Shown piece after piece: positions 25,121 through 34,083 of a stretch of 64,000 bases of DNA; the first letter of the stretch is position 1, and every line of letters begins with the position of its first letter. The notes under the pieces are model-generated. The model saw nothing but the letters and a program-made list of their open reading frames with translations. It was not told the DNA's origin and searched no databases. The translations under genes were made by a program, and so were the position numbers. The stretch covers positions 496,001 to 560,000 of the forward strand of contig CAXRDE010000019.1 of the NCBI GenBank assembly GCA_964229355.1, given 5' to 3'. This DNA comes from CAXRDE01 sp964229355 (lineage in GTDB: Bacteria > Cyanobacteriota > Sericytochromatia > UBA7694).

Positions 25121-28100
25121 GTGATTCGCTATTCTGCAAAATTTTCCTGGTTAAACTATCTACTGAGTTGTTTATTACTCATTTCTTGCACTTCCGTTCC
25201 TACATCCTCTACGCATCAAACACCGAAAATATTTCCGCTTAAGGCTGTGACATCTTTGTCAGAGCCGTTGTCCAAACGCAAGTTGAGCTTAAGTCAACCT
25301 GTCACATCAATGCTGGGGGTTTCTTTATCTGACTTTCAGTTACAGGGTGAAGATAAAGTCAATTTTGAGCTCCCTGTGAGCCTTCCTATTGTGCGTTCTG
25401 GTATTAAAGACGGTACAGGTATGCTGTATTTAAGTGGGGGCAATGAAAATTGGGATGCTGCAGGTTTGGTAACCGCCCGGTTTTCTATTGCACCTCAGAC
25501 CAATGGCACGACACTCATGCGTTTAGAAGCAGGTAAATCGAGTGGACCCTACACTTACTACGTCACCGCCTCAGGCATTATCACTGGTGTCCCTGAACTC
25601 AAAGAGGGAAGCAGCATTTCAGCGCCTTTAAATTTTTCTGAATCCAAATACTCTATCAGTCACGATAATACAGGCGGCTCTAAAAATTACGTGTTCCAAT
25701 CTGGTGTTATTCAGTCCAGTGTCACCGGGGGGCAAATCACCGTAAGTATTTCAGGAATGACCTCTAGCCAACAAACCTGGAAGGATTGCTATTCCTGGGG
25801 GACGGGTAGTGCTTGTTATGATCGCTCCGATAGCACTAAGTCGTTATTGGGGGGCAATATTCAGTTTATTTCACCGATCACGACCAAAGCGTTAGGCTTA
25901 CAACTCAAAGCCAGTCAGGATAAAATCGGCAACCAACCCATTAACTCGGATAATACTCCCAGTGAGCGATCTCAAATTTCGATTGATCCTCTGGGTAGTG
26001 CAGAACCTTATACTGTCACTATCAAAAAACAAGGCACTGAAACGACGGGTTCACCGAGCAGTACGATGGAGTCCTGTGGTACAAATGCAAAGCTTACCAG
26101 CAGCGGAAAAAAAGATGACATTTTAACCCTTGATGCTTCTAAACTGGGTAACGGCGCCTATACTGTTGAAGCCTATTACAGTGCCTACCCCGATGAAAAG
26201 GCCACGGTGACGGTGGAGGTAGACAACCAGGGCCTTATTTACGCTAACCCTTCTTCTTTTAAGCCGGGTGAAGAAGTTACAACCTTGACGACCTTTGTGC
26301 CGCCGTGTACGGGCAAAGCGACAGTGATTGGGCTGACAGGTCAGGCGTGGAACCCGCTGAGCCCTACTGTGCCAGAACAGCGCTGTGTACACCCCGGTTT
26401 TAGTGTGGGTTCAGGCCAACAAAACACGGTGTGGGATGGCCTGTGTGAAGACTTAGCAGGTAAAGGGGGTTGGACTGCCACGCTGGTTTCTGAAACCGGC
26501 GATATTATCGCGAGTACAGGTGTGAACTTGCGCTTTGATACGCTTCTTCCTCCAACGCCCACACCCGATCCGACAGTGGAACCCAGTGTGGAGCCTACAG
26601 TAGGTCCCACTGATGAACCTGAAGACCCTGAAGAGCCTACAGATCCCGAAGATCCAGAGCCTACCTGTGGCCCTCAGGGTGAACCTTGTGTTACGCCCAG
26701 CCCTAAGCCTGAAATGACGCCCCGACCCGAGCGTACGCCGAAGCCACGGCCCACACCCAAAGTGCCCAGACCAACGCCCACACCTTCTGGTGGCTTTTGT
26801 CCCTTGCCCAGTTGTCTTATTGATGAGTCTTCGCAAGAGGCAAGCTTCCGTACACAGGCCTTGCGTGAACTCACCGAGGAAACCACACAAGATATGGCGT
26901 TGTTCAGCCGCACTGCCGGTAAGCGCAATCAAACGGCTTATCAGCTTGAGGACAACTTTGGTATTCAAAGTAAGGTGACGCGCGAAGAAAAAAAGCGGGC
27001 TAAACTGGCAGAATTAGAGGCGGAGCTGAGTGACTTCTATTTTAATGCCTGGGATGATTTGCATTATTTAAAAGCAGATAGCGAGGCCCTTAAAGCCGCT
27101 TATCGTCATTACACAGGCCGAGAGCCGGCTCCCTGGTCATTATCTTCAGGAGTGAGTGTATGGTTACAACAACAGCACCAACAGTTTAAGTCAGTGTCAA
27201 AGGATTTGAGCCTACTGGAAGAATTAGAAATCCTCATTCAAGAAATGGAGGCTTACCATTTCCTCGCGGGCAACTTGCTCAATGCCCAGGTGGCAGATAA
27301 AGCAACCTTAAAAGACCTGCGTCGTCTCAGAAACTCTATTCGCAGCCACAGCAAATTTGTGCACGCCAATACGTATCTCTTAGACCGAGGGGATGTGGCT
27401 CAGTTTGAGGCTGCTGAGGCTGAGATGCAACAATGGTTGCAGGCGTTAATTGATGCAAGAGATCTATTACAAGCTGCTTTAGAGCCTGGTTTTCAAACCC
27501 AGAGTGTGAATGTGGATATGAATGCAATGCGTGAAATGCTTGCGAAACTTAACCGAACCATTGCTTTGGGCCAAAGTGCGATTCGATCTGCTAATGCTGA
27601 AACCCTAACCAAGGCGCAGCGATGGGCGCAATATCAAAACTTTCGACAAGAGGTTATGTCGATCGATCCTGTAACAGCCTTTGTGCTTATCGCTATTTCA
27701 CGAGCAACAGCTGATCCCCGTTTCTATGCTGCATTTGAGTCTGTGGCAAGGAGTCTGTATCGCTTGCTTACGGAGGTTAATATTTCGGATAATCTGTCAC
27801 GACTTTGTTCCTTTTGCAATTTATCAAAGGGTCCCACCAGTCAGGAGCTTATTGCCAAAATGAACGGATTGCTCAGAGAAACGCAGCAATACCACAGTGC
27901 AATTTTTGAGAAAGTAGTATCTTCTGAATGTCGCTATTTATCTCAAGATAAATTAGAAGCGATTTTGTATAAGGTATATAAAAACAATGGCGGAGCTTAC
28001 CTGAGTGTCCTGAGTCGTCATCAAAGTGCCCTTGACTCTACGCGCAGAGATGGTGGTGCCATAAAGCCCACAAATAAAGCTTTACGCCAGAAGATTGATG

Positions 28101-28762
28101 ATCTTGAGAAAGCAGTGATTCGCTTTAAACAACTTAGCATACAGGCTTTGCAGGAGTTGGATGAAAATTGTAAAAACCGTTGTCAGACTGAAATTGATCA
28201 GCTAGAGTTATTTTTACTTAAGCATAGCCATCGATTTAATGAGGAGGGCAACTTGGTAGATATTATTCAAGAGCCTCCTTATGCGCCAGGTGTACCTAAT
28301 CAAGGGCAAAGGGGTTATGACAACAATAGACAGACCAGATATGAAGCTTATTTGCGAAGTTATAGCGAATATAATGAAATTGGTTTTCTTGGACACATTT
28401 TAGCTCGTCACGGAGGGACGAAGAATAAAACGAGAAATATTAACCCTTCAACAGGAGAGTCTATGTTTTATAGTGATAGATTAGCTATTCAAATGACAAA
28501 AGAGGCTCTTTATGATGGGGCTTCAAATAATTACCCTCGCGAGCGTGGGTTTAACGCTCCCTTGTCTTACCATGAGTCCCATACTTTTCATATTCCACAA
28601 GAGCTTTCTCCGTCAAGAAATTTTATTACTACCTCAGGTAGAGGCATCGGATTTGGTAAAAATGGAGGCATTATTCGCCATACAGCTAGAGTCTTTTATT
28701 ACTCAGGCACGGAAGACGTCTGTAAATTGGGCTCAGTGCATCCGGGATTCCAAAATGAATAA
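25121..28762 (+). CDS. Large surface lipoprotein with candidate C-terminal toxin domain
   Basis: 1213 residues. A signal peptide ends in lipobox LLLISCTS. Residues ~40-470 are Ser/Thr/Gly-rich, beta-looking, with an Ig-like segment ending 'AYTVEAYYSAYPDEKATVTVEVDNQG'. A Pro/Glu/Thr linker (~476-557, PTPTPDPTVEPSVEPT type) follows, then ~460 helical residues, then a compact C-terminal region (~1050-1213) containing 'GHILARHGGTKN'. The H-x3-RHG pattern recalls several RNase-type polymorphic toxin ends, but no family is assigned. The ankyrin gene starts 8 bp inside the stop, as an immunity gene would. GTG start follows GGAGG by 8 nt. Confidence 0.75.
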   Translation: MIRYSAKFSWLNYLLSCLLLISCTSVPTSSTHQTPKIFPLKAVTSLSEPLSKRKLSLSQPVTSMLGVSLSDFQLQGEDKVNFELPVSLPIVRSGIKDGTGMLYLSGGNENWDAAGLVTARFSIAPQTNGTTLMRLEAGKSSGPYTYYVTASGIITGVPELKEGSSISAPLNFSESKYSISHDNTGGSKNYVFQSGVIQSSVTGGQITVSISGMTSSQQTWKDCYSWGTGSACYDRSDSTKSLLGGNIQFISPITTKALGLQLKASQDKIGNQPINSDNTPSERSQISIDPLGSAEPYTVTIKKQGTETTGSPSSTMESCGTNAKLTSSGKKDDILTLDASKLGNGAYTVEAYYSAYPDEKATVTVEVDNQGLIYANPSSFKPGEEVTTLTTFVPPCTGKATVIGLTGQAWNPLSPTVPEQRCVHPGFSVGSGQQNTVWDGLCEDLAGKGGWTATLVSETGDIIASTGVNLRFDTLLPPTPTPDPTVEPSVEPTVGPTDEPEDPEEPTDPEDPEPTCGPQGEPCVTPSPKPEMTPRPERTPKPRPTPKVPRPTPTPSGGFCPLPSCLIDESSQEASFRTQALRELTEETTQDMALFSRTAGKRNQTAYQLEDNFGIQSKVTREEKKRAKLAELEAELSDFYFNAWDDLHYLKADSEALKAAYRHYTGREPAPWSLSSGVSVWLQQQHQQFKSVSKDLSLLEELEILIQEMEAYHFLAGNLLNAQVADKATLKDLRRLRNSIRSHSKFVHANTYLLDRGDVAQFEAAEAEMQQWLQALIDARDLLQAALEPGFQTQSVNVDMNAMREMLAKLNRTIALGQSAIRSANAETLTKAQRWAQYQNFRQEVMSIDPVTAFVLIAISRATADPRFYAAFESVARSLYRLLTEVNISDNLSRLCSFCNLSKGPTSQELIAKMNGLLRETQQYHSAIFEKVVSSECRYLSQDKLEAILYKVYKNNGGAYLSVLSRHQSALDSTRRDGGAIKPTNKALRQKIDDLEKAVIRFKQLSIQALQELDENCKNRCQTEIDQLELFLLKHSHRFNEEGNLVDIIQEPPYAPGVPNQGQRGYDNNRQTRYEAYLRSYSEYNEIGFLGHILARHGGTKNKTRNINPSTGESMFYSDRLAIQMTKEALYDGASNNYPRERGFNAPLSYHESHTFHIPQELSPSRNFITTSGRGIGFGKNGGIIRHTARVFYYSGTEDVCKLGSVHPGFQNE

Positions 28763-29444
28763 TAAACTCAATCCCCATGAGTTGTTTAAAGAAGGTAAGT
28801 TGGCTGATGTACTTGCTAAGTTGCCTGAAAGCATTGATTTAGATTTGCAGGGAGAAGACAATTATTCTGTGATTGTTCCTGTTATGCAAAGCGGTGATGA
28901 ATCTCTTGCCATCGCTCTTGTAGAGGCGGGCATTGATCTCGGTAAATATGAAAACAATCAAAAGGGGAATGATATTCTGAATTGGGCCTGTATTTGTGAA
29001 ATGTATTTCCTGATTCGTCTGCTTATCAAAAAAGGGCTTGATCCACACTTATTTCACAGATGTGGTTTTAATACCCTGGGGTTAGTAATACGCAATGAAA
29101 ACGCTCCGGTTGAACTTGTTCAAGAGCTGTTGGAGCAGGGGGTATCTGTAGAAGGGCTAGAGTATGCACGGGGAATGTCTATGTTGGATTATTGTATTGA
29201 GAACGATCGGGTAGATCTTGCAAAGCTGCTTCTAGAATATGGTGCGGATCCTAACTACGTTAATTTGGGTTATGGGGGAGTGCCACTTTTAACATCTGCC
29301 TTATATGAGGATAAACCACACTTTGTTCCCCTGTTACTATCTTATGGTGCCCGTAGAGATCTAAAAAACGCCCGAGGTCAAACCGCGTATGATATTGCTA
29401 TCATAAGAGGGCATCATGAGGTCGCTGAGCGCTTGAAGCCTTGA
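28755..29444 (+). CDS. Ankyrin-repeat protein, candidate immunity protein
   Basis: 229 residues with about four ankyrin-like repeats ('LVELVQELLEQGVSVEG'-type, 'LAKLLLEYGADPNYVN', 'FVPLLLSYGARRDLKNARGQTAYDIA'). There is no signal peptide, so it is cytoplasmic. The ATG at 28755 is chosen over upstream in-frame starts because it gives an 8-bp overlap with the toxin-like gene. Ankyrin proteins are established immunity partners in bacterial polymorphic toxin loci; the role here is inferred from position and architecture. Confidence 0.78.
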   Translation: MNNKLNPHELFKEGKLADVLAKLPESIDLDLQGEDNYSVIVPVMQSGDESLAIALVEAGIDLGKYENNQKGNDILNWACICEMYFLIRLLIKKGLDPHLFHRCGFNTLGLVIRNENAPVELVQELLEQGVSVEGLEYARGMSMLDYCIENDRVDLAKLLLEYGADPNYVNLGYGGVPLLTSALYEDKPHFVPLLLSYGARRDLKNARGQTAYDIAIIRGHHEVAERLKP

Positions 29445-29543
29445 TAATGAGTGCAACGCCCTGAGGTAAAGCTTGAGTTGCGCACCTAAAAACCCTGATT
29501 CTGCTCTACAATACCTGTATAAAACAGGAAGTAGTACCGCATC

Positions 29544-30839
29544 ATGACCACACCAGCACAACCGCATATTGTCATTCTGGGGGGCGGCTTTGCGGGCCTT
29601 TATGCCGCTCAACATTTAAAATATGCCGACGCCCGCATCACGCTCATTGATCGCCGTAATTTTCATTTGTTTCAACCCCTGCTCTACCAGGTGGCCACGG
29701 GCGGCCTCTCTCCGGCAAATATTGCCGCCCCGCTGCGCGCCATTTTAAAGCGCCAAAAGAACACTGAGGTGGTACTGGGAGAAGTGAACGCCATCAACAC
29801 TCAGGCCCAGCAGGTGGGACTGAGCGACGGCGCTCAGATCGCCTATGACTATCTGGTGGTGGCCACGGGAGCCACCCACAACTACTTCGGCAATGACCAG
29901 TGGGCCGCCCATGCCCCCGGCTTAAAAACCATTGAAGACGCCACCGAAATTCGGCGCAAGGTGCTGATGTCTTTTGAAGCTGCCGAGCGCGAGACCGATC
30001 CCCAAAAACGGGCCGACTGGCTGCGTTTTGTGGTGGTGGGTGCCGGGCCCACAGGGGTCGAGCTGGCGGGAGCTCTGGGTGAGATTGCCCACCAGACCTT
30101 ACGGGACAATTTTCGACACATGGATCCTGCAGACGCTGAGATTTTATTGGTAGAGGCTGGCCCACGGGTGCTGTCCCCCTATGCGCCCGAACTGTCTGAA
30201 CAGGCCCAACGGGATCTTGAAGGTTTAGGCGTCACGGTACATACCGGCGTTATGGTGACAGATATTCAGGAAGATCATGTGCGCTTGAAGTTTCCTGAAG
30301 GTGAGCGCACGGTACCCACCCGCACGGTGGTGTGGGGAGCCGGCGTACAGGCCTCGCCCCTGGGGCAAATGTTGGCCGATGCCCTGGGCACTGAGCTGGA
30401 TCGGGCGGGCCGGGTTAAGGTGGCCCCGGATTTGAGCGTGCATGAACGGGTATTTGTGCTGGGGGATTTGGCCCATTGTGTAGATGCCGAAGGTAAACCG
30501 CTACCCGGTGTGGCCCCGGTAGCCATGCAGCAGGGCAAATACGTGGCGCGCTTGTTAAAAACCCGTTTGGCGGAGCCCCAGGCCCAGGCCGAGCCCTTTC
30601 GCTATTTTGATAAGGGCAGCATGGCCACCATCGGGCGTTCTAAAGCAGTGGCCGAGGTGGGCCCCTTAAAATTTACGGGCTGGCTGGCCTGGATGATGTG
30701 GCTGTTTATTCACGTGATCTTTTTGGTGGAATTTGAAAACCGGGTCCAGGTCATGTTGCAGTGGGCCTGGAACTATTTAACCCGCAACCGTTCAGCCCGT
30801 TTGATTACCGGTGAAGCCAGCGAGCGCCTGCCCTTGTAA
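29544..30839 (+). CDS. ndh: Type II NADH dehydrogenase (NDH-2)
   Basis: 431 residues: FAD-binding GGGFAGLYAA near the N-terminus, NADH-binding 'VVVGAGPTGVELAGALGEI' near residue 165-180, and 'RVFVLGDLAHC' near 310. The C-terminal hydrophobic/amphipathic stretch 'FTGWLAWMMWLFIHVIFLVEFENR' is the membrane-association region of NDH-2. It oxidises NADH with quinone without pumping protons and so complements the nuo operon nearby. Other FAD-dependent pyridine nucleotide oxidoreductases are less likely. Confidence 0.92.
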   Translation: MTTPAQPHIVILGGGFAGLYAAQHLKYADARITLIDRRNFHLFQPLLYQVATGGLSPANIAAPLRAILKRQKNTEVVLGEVNAINTQAQQVGLSDGAQIAYDYLVVATGATHNYFGNDQWAAHAPGLKTIEDATEIRRKVLMSFEAAERETDPQKRADWLRFVVVGAGPTGVELAGALGEIAHQTLRDNFRHMDPADAEILLVEAGPRVLSPYAPELSEQAQRDLEGLGVTVHTGVMVTDIQEDHVRLKFPEGERTVPTRTVVWGAGVQASPLGQMLADALGTELDRAGRVKVAPDLSVHERVFVLGDLAHCVDAEGKPLPGVAPVAMQQGKYVARLLKTRLAEPQAQAEPFRYFDKGSMATIGRSKAVAEVGPLKFTGWLAWMMWLFIHVIFLVEFENRVQVMLQWAWNYLTRNRSARLITGEASERLPL

Positions 30840-30867
30840 GTCCAAATCGCAAGTCAAAAACGAGCCA

Positions 30868-30901
30868 TAAAAAAAGGCCCCCGCAAGGGGGCCTCTTTTT
30901 A
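30868..30901. terminator. Bidirectional terminator with GCAA tetraloop
   Basis: AGGCCCCC and GGGGGCCT form an 8-bp stem closed by a GNRA loop (GCAA), with an A-run before and T5 after. It serves ndh and the convergent porin. Confidence 0.88.
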
Positions 30902-30919
30902 ATATTCTAAAACCGAGGT

Positions 30920-33022
30920 TTAGAAGCTGTAGCTGCTGATCACAGAGAGATCGTGAGCTACAGGGCGGAATTGCCATACAGCGTCAGCCATCAGCATGCT
31001 GTATTCAGCACGTACATTCAGTGGAGAACCACCGATGTTCATGTAAGGCATAGAAACGGTGATACCACCATCTTTATACATTTGGTTAGGTGCACCAGTG
31101 TCGGTAGACGCGCCGAAGCTATCGCCTAAAGACTGACGGGCAGACAGAACCAGTTTGATGTTGTCTTTGCCTTCGCCGAGGTTCAGGAAAGGAATACCTA
31201 AAGCTAAACCAGCGTTTGCTGCAGCAACGTTGCTCAGGTTGAACAGACCGTTACGGGTAGCAATGTTGCTTCCGAGTTGGATGTCAAAGCCAGTGCCGCC
31301 GAGGTTGTTGAACAGTAAACCCACAGTGTGACGATCGTAGCCTGAGAAAGACTTGTTCACACCCACGGTAATACCGAAGTTTTCGTTCCAACCCATATCC
31401 AGAACACCAGAGATTTCTTTACGGCTGCGGCTGGTGAAGTCCAGCATAGAGTCGTTTAAGAAGCTCATGGCGTGTACACCAACGCGTACAGGGAAAGCAT
31501 CCTGGAAGAACATCAGATCCAGACCGGCTACGCCGTATCCGTCTCCGTACTGAGAAGGCAGAGCCAGCTGGTTACCGAGCAGACCGTTACCGGTGCGGTC
31601 GAAACCAGGCAGTACTGCACCTGCAAACATAGCGCGATCAGCACCAGCGGTTTGGAAGGCGGTATCGGAACCGAGTACGGGAGCGCCGCTGCTCAGGTTA
31701 CCGGTGGCGGCAGTACGACGGTTACCTTGTACAGAACCGTAGTTAGCACCCACGAAGAATTTACCCCAACCCCATGCAGAGTCAAACGCTACAGAAGGAG
31801 AAGTAACCTGGTTGTAGTTGTGGCTGTCAGGATCAACCATAGACGCGTTCAGACCACCGGCCCAGTAGCGAGATGCACTGTTCATGTAGCCGCTTACGCC
31901 GTCGTTGCTCAGGGCGATTTCGTCAGCGCCCCAGCCCACGAGACCGTAACCACGACCGACCCAGTTGGGACGACCAAAGTGGTTGGTTAAACGGGTGTTA
32001 GGGTTAACTTTGTCGCGGAAGTTCATCAGACCGACGCTGAATTCAGCACCTTGTCCAAGACCCATGTCCATGGCATCTGCAGAGTTCATGTCAAGATCAG
32101 TGCTCATGGCACCCATCATGAAGTCAAAGTTATTGTTGCCCATGCCCATGGCACGGCCTTTAACGCCACCGAGTTGCAGTGCAGCTTTACGGAATAAGAA
32201 GCCGGTGCTCTCGTTGATGTTGTGACCGCCGTTGCCGAAGCTCACACCGTTGCTGACTGCGCCGCCGAGTTCGAACATGTCGAAGGTGGTGCTCAGTTTC
32301 GCGTTGTCGGTGATTTGCGCGTCAACGTTGATTTGGCTGTGTACGCGGAAAGGCACGAGGTCATCGATGGTTACGTTTTGACGATCGGGTTTGCTGAACA
32401 CTTCAGGCAGACCGTTTGCGTCACGTTTGAAATCACCTTTGTTGTTGGTGAAGTCAGCACCGCTGGTGCTGGTGGTGTTGGCTGCATCATAGAGAGGCGA
32501 GCTGGTTTGGGTACCATCGGTTACAGAGATACGATCGCGATAGCGAACGTTGACGTTACCGTGAACGCGAACTTTTTCTAAGTCGGTTACGCGTTTTTCG
32601 AGATCCATTTGGCCAGCTTTTAACATGTCGAGTTCGCGTTTGAACTCCATCTGTAAAGCAGACAGTTGACGCAGGTCTTCTTTGGTGGCGAATTTAGATT
32701 CATCGATCTCTTCGCCTTTCATGGCGTCCATTTTGTCAATGTACTGCATGACGTTATAAAGGGCAGCAGCCATTTCATAACGGGTTAAGGTGCGCTCACC
32801 ACGGAATTTTTTGTCGGGGTAACCAGACATAACGCCATATTTGTCGACGAGCTGTTCAATGGCTTGAGCAGCCCAGTGAGAACGCTGTAAGTCTCCACCG
32901 TTTTCAACCAGCAGATCGTCATACGACACTGCAGCCTGAGCTGCAGAGGTATTCAGAGCGGCTAAGCCAGAAACGCTGAATGATGTTGCAAGTGCAAAAA
33001 GAGCAACTTTTTGAAGTTTCAT
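30920..33022 (-). CDS. SLH-domain porin of the cyanobacterial type
   Basis: 700 residues. Cleavable signal peptide (…ASFSVSGLAALNTSAAQA), one SLH domain (residues ~45-105: 'HWAAQAIEQLVDKYGVMSGYPDKKFRGERTLTRYEMA' region), a coiled coil (~115-150, 'LSALQMEFKRELDMLK'), then a beta-barrel rich in aromatic/Gly-Asn strands ending in Phe (…VISSYSF). This is the architecture of cyanobacterial SLH porins, in which the periplasmic SLH domain binds peptidoglycan and anchors the outer membrane. GGAGG lies 10 nt before ATG. It is a key marker for lineage and a diderm envelope. Confidence 0.92.
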   Translation of the reverse strand: MKLQKVALFALATSFSVSGLAALNTSAAQAAVSYDDLLVENGGDLQRSHWAAQAIEQLVDKYGVMSGYPDKKFRGERTLTRYEMAAALYNVMQYIDKMDAMKGEEIDESKFATKEDLRQLSALQMEFKRELDMLKAGQMDLEKRVTDLEKVRVHGNVNVRYRDRISVTDGTQTSSPLYDAANTTSTSGADFTNNKGDFKRDANGLPEVFSKPDRQNVTIDDLVPFRVHSQINVDAQITDNAKLSTTFDMFELGGAVSNGVSFGNGGHNINESTGFLFRKAALQLGGVKGRAMGMGNNNFDFMMGAMSTDLDMNSADAMDMGLGQGAEFSVGLMNFRDKVNPNTRLTNHFGRPNWVGRGYGLVGWGADEIALSNDGVSGYMNSASRYWAGGLNASMVDPDSHNYNQVTSPSVAFDSAWGWGKFFVGANYGSVQGNRRTAATGNLSSGAPVLGSDTAFQTAGADRAMFAGAVLPGFDRTGNGLLGNQLALPSQYGDGYGVAGLDLMFFQDAFPVRVGVHAMSFLNDSMLDFTSRSRKEISGVLDMGWNENFGITVGVNKSFSGYDRHTVGLLFNNLGGTGFDIQLGSNIATRNGLFNLSNVAAANAGLALGIPFLNLGEGKDNIKLVLSARQSLGDSFGASTDTGAPNQMYKDGGITVSMPYMNIGGSPLNVRAEYSMLMADAVWQFRPVAHDLSVISSYSF

Positions 33023-33393
33023 CGCAATAATTCCTCCGAATTATTTAAATCAGATAGTTTGGTGTAGAAGTGCTGTGTTTCGCTGTTTTAAGCTTTAAAA
33101 ATTAAGCGTTTGCTGGAGTGGCCGTGTTTCCTCCACCTGATAACCTAAAGTCCAAAGTTTAAATCAACGGGACGACGATATTACTACCTAAACTTATAGG
33201 TGACGTTGAATTTAACTTCAGGTTCCCTATAAATTGTTTAAAAAGTATAAATTTAGATTAAGATTGATTAAAATACAAAATCCACTCATACACTTTACAT
33301 CATTCTTTAGATAGTGTCAAAGCAACACCCTACACGGATTTATATTCTTTTTCAGGTGTACCGCTTTTACACGCTGCGTTTCTGTGATAGGGG
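33023..33393. other. Long porin leader / intergenic region
   Basis: 371 A/T-rich bases between the uracil-DNA glycosylase stop and the porin start, both on the minus strand. It holds a candidate porin promoter at 33193-33221, leaving a leader of about 160 nt. No ORF or known RNA was recognised. Confidence 0.5.
33193..33221 (-). promoter_or_regulatory. Candidate porin promoter
   Basis: On the minus strand CTGAAG (33216-33221) and TATAAG (33193-33198) are separated by 17 bp. The -35 match is weak. Confidence 0.35.
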
Positions 33394-34002
33394 TCATAAG
33401 GATCCGGGGTTTTGCTGGCGCAATTGGGCGTAACGATGGGCCACACTTTTGAGGTCTTTCCAGGTGAGACCCTTGGGCGAGTGCGGGGTACGCTCGGGGT
33501 TGCGCAGCAAATAAGAGGGATGAAAAATGGCCATGCAATCAATGGGGAAACCCGCTCCCTCCCACACAAACCATTGGCCTCTGCTTCGGGTGATACCCTG
33601 TTTTTTGCCGGTGATGCCTTCCAGGGCGGTGCCCCCGGTCAATAATAAGATCCACGGTCTAACCCTTTGAATTTGGGCTTTTAAATAACCCAAACAGGCC
33701 TGCATTTCTTCGGGGGTGGGTTTACGATTATCCGGGGGGCGACATTTCACAATATTGGCAATATACACATCGTTTTGACGCTCTAAACCAATGGCTGCCA
33801 ACATTTGGTTTAACAATTGTCCAGATTTGCCCACAAAGGGAATCCCCTGTTGATCCTCATAGTAACCGGGGCCTTCTCCGACAATCATAATCCGAGCCTG
33901 GGGATTGCCATCAGAAAAAACGCTGTGGGTACGCTGGGTGTGTAGACCACATTGCTGGCACTGGGCGCAGGCCCTGGCAAGTTCTGTGAGTGAGGTAGGC
34001 AT
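33394..34002 (-). CDS. Type-4 (Fe-S) uracil-DNA glycosylase
   Basis: 202 residues. 'VGEGPGYYEDQQGIPFVGKSGQLL' is the motif-1 region (here GEGPG rather than GEAPG), 'NIVKCRPPDNRKPTPEE' the middle motif and 'HPSYLLR' motif 2. Cys15, Cys18, Cys87 and Cys103 fit the four [4Fe-4S] ligands of family-4 UDGs. It excises uracil from DNA as the first step in base-excision repair. AAAGGA lies 10 nt before the ATG. Confidence 0.9.
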   Translation of the reverse strand: MPTSLTELARACAQCQQCGLHTQRTHSVFSDGNPQARIMIVGEGPGYYEDQQGIPFVGKSGQLLNQMLAAIGLERQNDVYIANIVKCRPPDNRKPTPEEMQACLGYLKAQIQRVRPWILLLTGGTALEGITGKKQGITRSRGQWFVWEGAGFPIDCMAIFHPSYLLRNPERTPHSPKGLTWKDLKSVAHRYAQLRQQNPGSL

Positions 34003-34041
34003 GGGTTTTGATTCCTTTCCTGATTCAGGCTGATCAGGCTT

Positions 34042-34050
34042 AGCATAGCA
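34042..34050 (-). promoter_or_regulatory. Extended -10 promoter of the uracil-DNA glycosylase
   Basis: Minus-strand TGCTATGCT, 40 bp before the ATG. It is back-to-back with a plus-strand element at 34069-34077. Confidence 0.5.
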
Positions 34051-34068
34051 AAGTTTTGGTCGGGCTTT

Positions 34069-34077
34069 TGCTACACT
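34069..34077 (+). promoter_or_regulatory. Extended -10 promoter of the TPR gene
   Basis: TGCTACACT ends 6 bp before the ATG at 34084, which would give a leaderless or near-leaderless transcript; no SD is visible before this ATG. Confidence 0.45.
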
Positions 34078-34083
34078 GAAAGT

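Noticed and set aside
26453..26968. Minus-strand frame of 171 aa across the Pro-rich linker of the large lipoprotein
   Set aside because: Arises from the repetitive linker; no start signal and no homology pattern.
31472..31990. Plus-strand frame of 172 aa inside the porin gene
   Set aside because: Antisense to a strongly supported SLH porin; the sequence is low-information Val/Thr/Arg text typical of a shadow.
33330..33400. Inverted repeat CAGCGTGTA / TACACCTG downstream of the uracil-DNA glycosylase
   Set aside because: It has a bulge and no T-run on the transcribed strand, so it does not support a terminator call.
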